A stretch of DNA of 64,000 bases from Caprella mutica (GCA_947561585.1 CANNZV010002549.1:1-64000), one strand, 5' to 3'. Counted from the stretch's first letter, positions 48,228-57,828 are shown. The notes: generated from the letters alone by a model not told the origin. Translations and numbers: made by a program.

Positions 48228-48286
48228 TTATGTTTTGAACACTTTTGAAGTGTTCACGGACACATCAATCGAATCATTCCAAGGTG
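48228..48286 (-). pseudogene. Probable exon remnant: kinase beta2-beta3 (VAIK region)
   Basis: The acceptor is cacatttcag and the phase fits the preceding exon. It reads APWNDSIDVSVNTSKVFKT then a TAA stop. Aligned to Src GTWNGTTRVAIKTL, the catalytic lysine position is Asn. No usable donor precedes the stop (the nearest gt is in a weak aaa|gtgttc context). The rest of the N-lobe (helix C to hinge, about 50 residues) is not found in the following 400 bases. Confidence 0.55.
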
Positions 48287-48522
48287 CTGAAATGTGTATA
48301 TTACACTAGTAATATTTCTAAACTATTGTTTTAATTTCTTGGTAAAATTAGAATAATTCATACTTTCATTTTGGATTAATTTAACCTAATCAAACAATCA
48401 CTTGGAAAATTACTCTATTATTCATTGCAATTCATTTATTCAATTAGATTAAATTAATAGTGGTAGTGAAATAGTGGTGAAATTAAATAGTGGTGAAGTC
48501 ACTGAATTGGAAGAACACTCAC

Positions 48523-48663
48523 CAAGCCATTCATCCCCATAGTTTCCACTCCCCAGTTTTTCCCTTATAGTGGGTTCACTGCTGTTAATTGACAAATCCC
48601 ATTCTTGTGGTTTGGGTTTTGCGAAGGCTTTCGTCAGGATAGAACAGTTTGATTGATGAGGTC
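48523..48663 (-). CDS. Exon: SH2-kinase linker and glycine-rich loop
   Basis: 141 nt. The acceptor is taaattgcag and the donor is cttg|gtgagt. It encodes KPKPQEWDLSINSSEPTIRE, then KLGSGNYGDEWL. The linker W and the G-x-G-x-x-G phosphate-anchor loop of the kinase N-lobe are recognisable (Src has KLGQGCFGEVW). Part of this exon and the intron after it are duplicated at 50588-50848. Confidence 0.85.
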
Positions 48664-48775
48664 CTGCAATTTACCATTATATATTTTCTATCAAATAGTA
48701 GGAATTCCAGGAATTTTCGTACATTATATATTAGAAATTAATTAGCACGTTTAGATTTTCTGATCTAGTACTTAC

Positions 48776-48899
48776 TTTTATAGTATTCGATGAGCTCGAC
48801 TAATGTGGGAAACGTGTAGTCAGTTTGGATATAGTAATGATTTGACCTAAAGATGATCTTGTAATGAAGTATTTTGATCTTTCCATTGCTCATCAGCAT
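48776..48899 (-). CDS. Exon: SH2 domain, second half
   Basis: 124 nt. The acceptor is ctattgcag and the donor is taaaa|gtaagt. It encodes GKIKILHYKIIFRSNHYYI and TDYTFPTLVELIEYYK. HYKI (beta D) and F.tl.eLi.yY (helix B) are standard SH2 features. The intron before it (48900-49592) is the longest of the gene and carries an opposing mariner relic. Confidence 0.85.
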
Positions 48900-49114
48900 C
48901 TGCAATAGCATTTATTTATCAATTTATCAGTTTTATCCTCCAGAAACATGATGTAACAATTACAGGGTATTTCAGAATTAAGGCAATCAGTTCGGCATAA
49001 CGAACAATAATTCAAAACTTGATTTTGGATTTTTTGAATCGTGTATAATATTAATGAAGCTAGCTAGTGTCACAACATTACATTTTCTGGCAAAAAGATC
49101 ACCAATTCATACTT

Positions 49115-49480
49115 TGTATCATGGCTGTAGATTGCATTATAGTGGTCAAGCTCCATAAAGAAGGTGAGACTAATTCATCAATTGCAAAGAAGTTAAAGAT
49201 AAGTTGTTCAACTTTTTGAAAATTGTTAAAAAGTTCAAGAAGACTGGTTGAACCTCTGATAAACAAAGACGAGGCCTTAAACGAAGCTTTAATTACCGAC
49301 TTCAAAACTATTCAAGATATACTCGAAAGGACACTCCCTAACTTGGTGGTAACAGATGAAAATAAATATGGCATTCAAAAAGTTGCAAGAACAAATGAAG
49401 TTCATTTTGTTCAGTCAAGGGATGGGATCGTGCTTGACTAGACCTTAAAATGCACAGTCTATGATTGTTGGGAATTTTGT
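49115..49480 (+). pseudogene. Mariner-like transposase relic in the SH2 intron
   Basis: The plus strand reads VDCIIVVKLHKEGETNSSIA, then KKLKISCSTF, a stop and KLLKSSRRLVEP. This is the helix-turn-helix 'I..LHK.GKSNSEIAK.LKI.rSTV...vKRf...G' of mariner/Tc1 transposases. After a frame change and internal deletion it continues LPNLVVTDENKYGIQ, resembling the catalytic-core 'VIFTDEK.F' with the first Asp, and then QSMIVGNF, resembling 'SVMVWGG'. Frameshifts and stops make it dead. A terminus-like acagggtatttcagaattaa lies at 48963, but no right end is recognised. Confidence 0.6.
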
Positions 49481-49592
49481 GATTGCTAATGAAGAACTAT
49501 TTCATTTGTAGTCCTTGTAGGATGGAGTTTAACACAGACAAGTACTTCTCTCTTTCTGGAATCGAACTTGATAATGAGTGAGATTCACTTGC

Positions 49593-49719
49593 CTTCACAC
49601 TCAGGGAAAGGCCATGCGCCCCCGTGGAGTTTCTGACCAGAAAAACCCCCGTCATACCACTAAGATCGTTCATGAGTAACTTCTCAGCTTCGGGGCGAGA
49701 AATGTCTCCTGCGTACCAC
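49593..49719 (-). CDS. Exon: SH2 domain, first half
   Basis: 127 nt. The acceptor is ccaatccag. It encodes WYAGDISRPEAEKLLM, then TGVFLVRNSTGAHGLSLSVK. The W-Y-x-G-x-I-x-R...A-E-x-L-L start and the FLVR phosphotyrosine-binding arginine are intact. The donor is aag|gcaagt, a GC instead of GT, the common non-canonical class. Joined to the next exon, the distance from LSV to HYKI equals that of vertebrate Src, which supports the junction. Confidence 0.85.
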
Positions 49720-49811
49720 CTGGATTGGAAATGCCTTTGTTAGCTTATGATTCCAAAGTATGTGTACGAATTTATAATATATTTTATGTGTAAATTTGTT
49801 CAGATATTTAC

Positions 49812-49910
49812 TCTTTGGACCACGTAGAGTTTTCATAGAAAACAAAGAGTGTAGACACGAATCCTTCTTCATTCGTATTCAAATTCCGGACATACCACCA
49901 GTCTGAATCT
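49812..49910 (-). CDS. Exon: SH3 domain, second half
   Basis: 99 nt after an 80-nt intron. The acceptor is tttcaaacag and the donor is aaaga|gtaaat. It encodes DSDWWYVRNLNTNEEGFVST and LFVFYENSTWSKE. The DWW of the SH3 n-Src-loop/beta4 region is intact. The usual P-S-N-Y of the ligand pocket is replaced (VSTLF), so proline-motif binding may be lost. The last codon is split across the intron and becomes Glu when joined to the next exon. Confidence 0.85.
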
Positions 49911-49990
49911 CTGTTTGAAAGAAACTTTACATCAGTACATGATAAAAACGGAAAAAAATTTAAATACTGTTTATTTTCATCGTATCTCAC

Positions 49991-50087
49991 GTCTCTTCCA
50001 GTATCACAAATTTCTGGTTCTTCTCGTAGGTTAATTCTTGTTTCACCTTCCCAGTGTACGGATAAAGTGCAATCAATATTCCATGTC
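49991..50087 (-). CDS. Exon: SH3 domain, first half
   Basis: 97 nt. The acceptor is tttttatcag and the donor is agac|gtgaga. It encodes GILIALYPYTGKVKQELTY and KNQKFVILEET, matching the SH3 beginning (ALYDY motif, then the RT loop and 'L.f..g..l.il...'). The exon ends in phase 2, which the next exon completes. The start of the protein lies upstream and is not seen. Confidence 0.85.
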
Positions 50088-50587
50088 CTGATAAAAAATA
50101 CTCTTATAATTATTGATCACCATGCAAATGAACATGTTAAGATCTGGATGTTAAGTACAATTAAGAGATACGCATGATGTAAAGAGGTATCGTAATAATA
50201 ATAAACTTTAATTCTTGTATCTAATCCCGCATTAAACAATTTGAACTTTCAATAAAATTGAAACTTAGTATGACAATCTTTTGATGTGGAATTATTAGAT
50301 TATGTTTCTATAATCTCTTCTAGTCATATTGCTAGATATTTTCTAAAAACTCAAGTCCATATTTTATGAACTATAATCAATAAATCATGCCATCATCTGC
50401 TATATTCTGATATGTTGAATTTCTTTGATCATTTCTCATGTTTTGGTATTCCACACTTTGAGCTGTTGAGATAACAATCGGCTCATCATTGCTAAAGATT
50501 TATATTGTTGGAATATCGTTCATTAGAGGCGACATCTTTCAATTCTTGTTTTAAAATCAATGTCGTAAAGTCCAAGTTAAAATTTGC

Positions 50588-50848
50588 GTATCATAACTTT
50601 TATTTTAATTTCTTGATCCAATTAGAATAATTCATACTTTCATTTTGGATTAATTTAACCTAATCAAACAAACACTTGGAAAATTACTTTATTATTCAAT
50701 GCAATTCATTTATTTAATTAGAATTAATAGTGGTAGTGAAATAGTGGTGAAATTAAATGGTGGTGAATTCACTGAATTGGAGAACTCTCACCACGCCATT
50801 CATCCCCATAGTTTTCACTCCCCAATTTTTCCCTTAAAGTGGGTTATC
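50588..50848 (-). repeat. Duplicate of the kinase glycine-loop exon and adjoining intron
   Basis: Matches 48330-48592 over about 260 bases at roughly nine in ten positions. On the minus strand it contains PTLREKLGSENYGDEWRG followed by a gtgaga donor (exon part 50792-50847), so the second Gly of the loop is Glu. The 5' part of the exon is absent. It lies upstream of the SH3 exons in the same orientation, so it is a separate partial copy and not a usable exon of this gene. Confidence 0.8.
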
Positions 50849-51219
50849 TTTAACAATCTTAAAACTTTAGTAAGTTTTTCAAGAAACTATACATCTATGA
50901 TTTTGTTAATTGAGATATTAATTAATCAGTAATGAGATTACATATCTGATTCCGAATTAAAATTTGGGAAAACAGTGGAAAAATGTTTTTCAAGCAAAAT
51001 AATTCCAGTAGTGTTTTATTAAATCTCCACTTTAAATTAAAAAAATCTGGAATTGCTTTAAATTTGTAGAGCTAAGGTTATATAAAATATAACAATAAGC
51101 AGAATTTAAATCAATCAAGAATTTAATTAATTATATAAGAACTAATCACATTTCACGTTTTTTCTCTCTGAGATTCATTAGAAGAAAAAGCCTGCACAGT
51201 TGAGTAGGAATGTTCGTTC
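50849..51219. other. AT-rich stretch, nothing recognised
   Basis: No further kinase exon or repeat found. Confidence 0.5.
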
Positions 51220-52278
51220 GTACATACGGTGTGCAGACGTTTCGTCGACAGACATTTCGTCGACAGACATTTCGTCGACAAGATGTTTCGTCGACAGAAC
51301 AAATATTCGTAAATGGGATATTAACTAACTCTAATGTTACAAAACATAATCTTTAACAGAATAACGATCAAAATACAAAATGGAATAATGGTCATGATAA
51401 AAATTATTAAATATATTCAAATCGTTTTTCTACTTTAATATTAAACCAAAAATACTCAATGAAAACAAATTATTTTAATGTAATTCTATACTTTTGGGTC
51501 GAGTTACGTTTGTGATATTTAAAATTTAAAACAATTTCCTCTCAATAATTTACGTTCCATAATAATAATTTGTCATTGACCAGCCATTATCAGTAGGTAA
51601 ATGCCCACTGTTCTACTACTGCGAGTGTTTGGCAAAGTGATAATCCTAGATTGAATTGCACGATTTTATAAAAATTAAACTCGCCGTTGAATGTTTACCG
51701 ATATTTCATTTTTTTTACCAAAAAGTGATTCTTAAGAAACAAGTAATTGGCTTAAAATAGAAAATGAAACGGCATCCCATTTTCATATTTTGATCATATA
51801 AGAAACAAATATTATAAATCCTCTCCGAGAAAAATATGAGTTTATTACACAACATTGTAGTTATGACTATAGTCACAACGCGAGGCAGTTGTGACACGAG
51901 GCTACTTATAGACAAAGGATTAAATTTAAAAATGCTCTTTGTGTTTGAATTTAGTCCTTTAGTTTTCAATGATTAATTTGTCTTGCATATACAACTTTTC
52001 AAATTACTTTAAAAAAATTTTGTATTATCGAGTAGTTTTGGTTTAGTATTATAGAAGTTGAAAAACGATTTAAATATATTTTCCTTGGCATTATTCTATT
52101 TTGTAATTTGATCGTTTGATACATTATTCTGTTAAAGTACATGTTTTGTAATATTAGAGTGTGTTAATATCCCATTTACGAAAATTTGCTGACGAAAAGT
52201 CCTGTAGACGAAACGTCTGTCAACGAATCGTCTGTCAACGAAACGTCTGTCAACGAAACGTCTGTCAACCGTATATAC
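51220..52278. mobile_element. Foldback element with TTTCGTCGACAGACA arrays
   Basis: The left end has gtacatacggtgtgcagacg, then about four 15-base units (cagacatttcgtcga), then aaatgggatattaactaact and ctaatgttacaaaacat. The right end is the inverted counterpart (52139-52278), with about five units (gtctgtcaacgaaac). Arms are about 130-140 bases. The interior of about 0.8 kb (51350-52138) is AT-rich and holds no transposase. One frame of 84 codons on the minus strand (51715-51969) lacks any domain. This is the clearest foldback-type element in the window. Confidence 0.85.
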
Positions 52279-53635
52279 ATTAACAGTTCTCTAGATTTGT
52301 AAAATGTAATGATATATGAAAACTATTAGTAAGAAATACTAAATTAGGTACTTGGATTCTTTATATTTTATTGCTCTGTTATTGTTTAAATTTGTCGGAT
52401 TTAGTTAGCCTATCGCTCATGCGGGCTTTTCTTTACTTGAAATTCAGATGTGTAGTACCACATATTACATATTGTAATAAAACTATAGAAACAAGTTTGA
52501 AATTGTTTGCAGTTTTATAATCAGTAATATTTGTTCTAATGAATAAAGAAATAAAAATATAAAGTGTATGTGACCTTTAAGGTTTAACTGTGAATATGAA
52601 GTCCATTTATACAAATTACATTTATTGGAAAATTTAAATATTAAAACAATATCAAAAAATGTAAGCTATGAATTTTAATTATTTATATTAAATAAAATTA
52701 ATATACTTAACTTATTAAAGCTACATCTTGTACTACAAAATAATTATCCATAGCTGAAAAACTGTTCATCTTACTGAAACTTAAATATTTAAATATTTTC
52801 AATATCCTAAGAACGCGCAGAGCATTCTAAACAAAATACTACTCGGTATTTTCTGTTTAAAAATACTTAAAAGTTTAAACTATTATTAACGATATTGGAC
52901 TGCAAATTGTTAAGCTACTAAACACGTATTAGAAATTATAAACAAGTTCATTGACCTTCAATATCTTCGCCAACTTTCACTTACTTGACATTTTCTTCGT
53001 CGATTTGTTTTGGCTCATGCTAATTAATTTAACGAAAGTATTCTCATTGAATATTAACTAATTAATTTGTGATAAAAATTTCCTTAACTTTTCACTTAAT
53101 TTTTTAAATACAAAAAATATTAAATTTATCAATTTAATGTAGAACGAAATTTTTATGTATTTCCTTCCTCTTAGCTCTATAACTTTTAAAGACAAAAGGA
53201 AGTTACTGTGAGTTTATTCGACTGTTCGTGATGAACAATATCCCATGCACTTTCTCCTGCACCAATTCACAACTGTAAACTGAAGTGCCATTGTTTGCAT
53301 ATATTTACTCAACAATCTTACATTTCCGGTGATAACTCAAACCTGATAGCTTTGAGCATCTTATTTAATATAGTCTTCTTTTTTGTCATTGATGTGACAT
53401 AAGTTTCATTTTAAGTTTCGCACAGGCTGATCAAGCCAAGTGAAGAAATATTTAGGTATAACACTATTAATTATATACACTGTGATGAAATTGTTTTAGT
53501 TAAAACTTGCACATTTTCAGGATGTTTCCTGTCTTGGAGATAAACAACTCCCCCGGCTTCCCGGATATGATGTAGGGATAGATAGGTAGTCCATCATGAA
53601 ATATTTTAACTATAAATACATTTCCTACAGGATAT
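52279..53635. other. AT-rich stretch, no gene seen
   Basis: One small exon-like piece lies at about 53520-53576: after cacattttcag the plus strand reads DVSCLGDKQLPRLPGYDVG before a stop. No partner exon found. The block 53160-53400 is somewhat less AT-rich but has no readable frame. Confidence 0.4.
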
Positions 53636-54275
53636 ACAGGGTGTCCCAAAAAAACGATACCCAAATTTCAAGGACTGTAATTCAAAAACTATTAAACTTA
53701 CAAAGAATTGGAAAAACACATTTTGTTTCACAACATTTTTTCTATTTCTGTACAAAATTGTAGATGACTCGATTTAACCGTTTTCTTTAAGCTGTATTTT
53801 TAGTAACTAATACCAAAAACCTGTTTGCGCACTTTTGTTAAACTTCGAATTTTAGGATAATAAAACCATGTTGTTAATACTTTCAACAGTTTTTTAAAAT
53901 GGTTTAGTGGAAAAACGATATTATAAAAATAAAAACCGTTTATTAATATGTCACTGTAAAAACAATCAAACTGTTCTTCCTATTAATTGTTTCAGACGAT
54001 CTGGTGGGCCAATCGTTACAATGATTCAAGGCGATAATGCCTATCGCCGAATAGCTAATTAGTTTTCCCTTACATCAACAGTTCTGTGCTCAGGAGCACT
54101 GTAGTGAGCCCACCAGGTTCGATTAGTTCTGTTTTTATGTTTTTTTCGAAGTCTTTGAACGATACTGTAATATAATGGATCAAGGTATTTAACTTTTTTT
54201 TTTAAATAAGAACCGAGTTCACGGCCATTGCCACTAAGTCACATCCACACGCATATAATTTCACTCGTGAAATTC

Positions 54276-54500
54276 CTACGTCAAAGTTGAAAGTAGGATG
54301 TTTGCTCTTCGGTGCTGCCATTCAAATGAAAAGCGGTCTCATTGCCAATCACAATATCGTCGACAAACCGGACATTTCTTTGCAAATAACATTTAGCAAA
54401 ATTCAGCAGCAAAGTAAGATTGGTATCGAGGTGTTTGTTTCGCTCGTTTATATTGTAAGGATGTCACTTAAAATTCCAAGTTATAATTTTGTTGAATGTT
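54276..54500 (-). pseudogene. Transposase relic with first catalytic region
   Basis: The minus strand reads KCYLQRNVRFVDDIVIGNET, then AFHLNGSTEEQ and a stop. This resembles the 'F...vlFSDEATFHLNG.VN' block of this transposase group, with the usual SDEAT as GNETA. Further on, a frame with CGCDLVAMAVNSV is unassigned. It is heavily decayed. Confidence 0.55.
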
Positions 54501-54534
54501 AATTTGCTAACATCTAACCACATTTAAAATTTTC

Positions 54535-55131
54535 TGTAGCTAATTGCTTAAAGTAATAAAATGTGTCTAGCTGTCTTTAGAGTCAAGGTATCTTTCCCAC
54601 GAAGTAATAAAAGATTTATTGAGGTGTAAGGACAGCTTAGAAATACTTGTAAGAATAAAGGATATATTTCCTATGTGATCTAATAATTAGTTTAAGACTC
54701 ATGTGGTTTGAGCAACCAAGTTATGGACGGGGTCGTAGCTCATTAGTGGTTTCCGGTTAAGATGCTTAGAGGTATATAAAGACATGGAATTCTGTAACTA
54801 GAGTCAGTCAGTCAGTCAGTCGGTCAGTCAGTCAGTCAGTCAGTCAGTCAGTCAGTTAGTCGGTCAGTCAGTCAGTCAGGGAGTCAGTCAGTTAGTGTCA
54901 TTCGAGTTAGATCATCACTCGTAGTCCCATCATAGTAAGAGTCAGTACTTAGAGTAAGGACTTCAGACCGGCCCATCCGGGTTGGTCTGGTCCACGATCT
55001 CATCTCTACTATATTCCACATTTGTGTCATCTCTAACTGTAATGAAATGCTGTATTCAAGTTGAAAAAAAACCTCCCTTACGAGAGTTGGAATACTACCT
55101 TCATTTAACCCCGCCAACACCATCCGCAACA
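54535..55131 (+). repeat. 5' LTR
   Basis: Begins TGTAGC and ends CA two bases before a tggcgcccaac primer-site-like sequence. It shares gtaataaaatgtgtctagct, then gtcaaggtat, ggacagcttagaaatacttg, gcaaccaagttatggacggg, a TATA box (gtatataaagaca at 54772) and gaccggcccatccgggttgg with 60172-60880. It lacks about 45 bases near its left end that the 3' LTR has. The agtc/gtca microsatellite (54803-54895) sits just downstream of the TATA box, in the expected transcript leader. The last 120 bases are more diverged from the 3' LTR. Confidence 0.7.
54803..54895. repeat. AGTC microsatellite within the 5' LTR
   Basis: About 23 tetranucleotide units of gtca with a few gtcg, gtta and gggagtca interruptions. 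Confidence 0.95.
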
Positions 55132-55133
55132 TT

Positions 55134-55144
55134 TGGCGCCCAAC
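55134..55144 (+). promoter_or_regulatory. Primer binding site-like sequence (TGGCGCCCAAC)
   Basis: Lies two bases after the CA end of the 5' LTR. TGGCGCC is the 3'-terminal complement used by many retroelements to prime minus-strand synthesis on a tRNA. The identity of the tRNA cannot be settled from 11 bases. Confidence 0.55.
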
Positions 55145-55646
55145 AAGCAGTGGATCCGGTACCAGGTTAGGACAAACGGAAGAAAAATCCTGCACCACTC
55201 AGATGAACTCAACAACTTCAAAATAAAATTTAAATGAAAAAGCCCAGCGACTACGAAGATGATGAACAAAACCCAGTCAAAATATTTGTTCAGTATGTCT
55301 CAACCTTTTGAACCTCAAGAAAGTTCTGATTCAAAGCACAAGCAAAAATCAAGTAAGAAGAAGATGCCAGCCATTTCAGATTATCAAAATGTGAGCCCAG
55401 TCAACAAATAGCACCACTACAGAGATAACGTTCACGAGATTTCACACAAAAGTAACAACGTTACACAATCATCAAATTTTATGAAGACATCAGTTCCCGT
55501 ACCTACGTCCTACAAGTGTGGCTTACGTTTAATACAATTAGAACTGCATCTGAAAAGCAGAAATTTAAGAAGAACTACAAGTACTGAATATATATATTTA
55601 ACGTGAATAAAAACAGCGAAGAAAAATTAATAACAATTTTTACTGA

Positions 55647-55846
55647 AAATCAGCATTCAGTATCTATGTACATTGTGAGATCGTAGTCATCAAGAGTGTG
55701 GTACCTCTTATCTATGAAGATCGGTTTTGCCTGTTTCAACACAATACATCGGTGGTGATTCCAAAAGGAGAGGACCAGCTAGCTCGCAATTTCAAGAATG
55801 TAAAGAAGATACTTCAAAAACTGGGGAGTATTGTACTTAAATGTCG
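55647..55846 (+). CDS. Unrecognised coding-like segment ending at a splice donor
   Basis: Open from about 55647 and containing VPLIYEDRFCLFQHNTSVVI, then PKGEDQLARNFKNVKKILQK and LGSIVLKC. It ends at tgtc|gtgagt, a good donor, in phase 1. The residue mix is protein-like and the composition is higher in GC than its surroundings. An ATG at 55698 could be a start. No domain known to me. It could be host sequence captured by the LTR element or part of a retroelement gene. Confidence 0.35.
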
Positions 55847-56859
55847 TGAGTATATGTATTATAGAAATTTTGAAATGCATTAATTTGTCTTTTCTCTCAT
55901 TCAATAGAATTACCATGAACATTGTTTCGTAATGTTTTGTTATATTTCTGTTCATTGTGGATCTCATTTCTATAAATATTTTTATAAAAAATTATCAAAA
56001 AAGTTTAAATTGAAACGTTTGAAAAAAATATATAATTACAGTACTCCAAACTATTCACGATATTGAATATTAGTAGATAATGAAGAGAAGAAAAGTGAAT
56101 TTTTTTTAGATAAATTAAAATTCAGAATTGAAATTTCTTAAAGATTGAAATGAGAATGATTGCTCTAAAACAGAGGATCAAAAGTTCAACTTTAATAATG
56201 AGAATAGAAAGTGTTAAAGTAACTCAGTGAAGTTATAATGTTGATAAGAAGTTTTTAAAGGCAAAAAGTAAACTTATTGTAACGAAGATATAGAAGTGGC
56301 AAATCCACCAATAACTTAAAACGACTTGTTATTGTCGCAGAAGTAAATGTATTGAAATGAAAGGAAATTGGTTTATTGGAAGAATTTATATATTGTCATG
56401 GATGACACTGAGATTTATGTCCTTATAAATAGAAGAAAAGTAAGGAATTCACGGTGTAAGAACATGAAGCTACTTAGTAACCTAATAATGTAAATAAAAG
56501 ACAGGTGAATGTTCAAGTAAGCTAAAAATGTCGAACCGTTTGATTGAAATTTTTCTAAGAATTGAGAAGAGTAAGGAGTTAAAAAATGTAACAGTAATAT
56601 AGTGTGAATTTAAAATAATTAGAAGGAGGTAAAGTGAAGAATATTAAAGTGAATAAAGAGAAGAATACTTGAATAATTAAACTGAATAAATTGAATAAGA
56701 TTTCACTCGCCAGATGAGGTCATAGAAATATTTGATGTAATTAGAAGAGAATAATAAAAGAAGAACCCTCAATAAAAATGACAATGGAAGATGATTATAA
56801 ATGTACAAATCGGTAAAAGATTAAAATAGAAATGGTTGATATTAATTTGTTTAAAAAAG

Positions 56860-57249
56860 CTCCCAAGCAACCATGACACATTGTGCCAACGTGGGAACCA
56901 GATGGTTAGATGGGCAAGAGATGGCAGACTGAAAAGTAGCCTAGAAATTACATGGGGATAATGGGGTTTTCCATTCTCATGGAATGTTACCTTGGGAGAA
57001 GGTTGGTTCAATGTGACGAATCCGTCCCACGGAATTGTTATATTGGCCCAACCTGATTACTATATGACGTGTCAACATTAAATGGCTGAAACTGATTAAC
57101 ATATCGGCAACATCTTGGGCCAAGATGATTTCAACAAAACAGCCATGCTGTCACCATGTTGGCCCATTTTGCAAAAAACCACACAGTACCAATACGATTT
57201 GTACACCTAGCGCCAACATGGGCCCCATTAACTTGTGTTGCTTGGGAGA
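56860..57249. mobile_element. CCCAAGCAAC MITE, complete copy (390 bp)
   Basis: Perfect 12-base terminal inverted repeats, ctcccaagcaac and gttgcttgggag. The body is GC-richer than its surroundings, matches 17374-17702 closely, and contains repeated tgtgccaacgtggg and tggcccat phrases. No coding capacity; superfamily unknown. Confidence 0.85.
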
Positions 57250-57718
57250 AGGTACAAAATCTCAATATGTAAAGTAAAAGTTGAATGAAATGAGATATAA
57301 TTTATTGATAATTAATAAATTATCGGCGCCTATTTTGAAGATTGAAGAGAGAAGAAGAAAATAAAATGTATTGAATTTCTTTGATACATATTACTTGTAA
57401 ATTTATAATTAACTTCTATGCATATGGCCAATGTTTAGTAGTTTAATTGTTTAAATTAGAACTTAGAATAAAACTAATGTATATTATTGAGAAAAGTATT
57501 GTGAAATAATTGTATTGTAGCTATCACTAATTAGTTAATTATAATAAATAATGTCATCGAACTTACAATAATATCAAAAGAATAAGATAATTAAGAATAA
57601 TTATTAGAAGAAATTATTAAAATTGTATTAATTTTTTTTATAATGTATAGTTCTATAGGAAGTGATAAATATGTATTGAGGTAAACTTATCAGAATATTT
57701 TTTTCAGTTTGCCATGCT

Positions 57719-57828
57719 CTCTCCAACCTATTTGCAACATTGAAATTGCACACGCTGAGAATTGCCAGACTCGCAATCAAAATAATCAACATGATTTTCA
57801 GAAAAATGAAGTTAAAGGATGTAAAGGT
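57719..57828 (+). CDS. Possible partner exon, unrecognised
   Basis: The acceptor is tttttttcag and the donor-like end is taaag|gtgaat. In the phase left by 55647-55846 it reads CHALSNLFATLKLHTLRIAR, then LAIKIINMIFRKMKLKDVK, a cationic, probably helical string. The phase match supports pairing, but a chance one-in-three match cannot be ruled out. Confidence 0.3.

Larger units (their letters stand above)
47507..50087 (-). pseudogene. Src-type tyrosine kinase gene (SH3-SH2-kinase), broken or partial
   Basis: Minus-strand exons, each with splice signals and compatible phases, encode in order: SH3 (49991-50087, 49812-49910), SH2 (49593-49719, 48776-48899), SH2-kinase linker plus glycine loop (48523-48663), start of beta3 (from 48286), helix D/E region (47747-47820) and catalytic loop start (47507-47653). 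Src-family kinases are cytosolic or membrane-anchored enzymes that phosphorylate tyrosines. SH2 binds phosphotyrosine and SH3 binds proline-rich ligands. Intact here are ALYPY, DWW, FLVR and the glycine loop GSGNYG. Odd are SH3 GFVSTLFV in place of GYIPSNYV, Asn at the VAIK lysine, HTD for HRD, no N-lobe core exon (helix C to hinge), and a stop after the catalytic loop. No N-terminal or C-lobe exons are found. It is probably a decayed or partial copy; a divergent pseudokinase remains possible. Confidence 0.85.

Noticed and set aside
54884..55198. 104-codon minus-strand frame
   Set aside because: Lies across the 5' LTR and primer site, has no recognisable motif, and the matching part of the 3' LTR does not keep it open.
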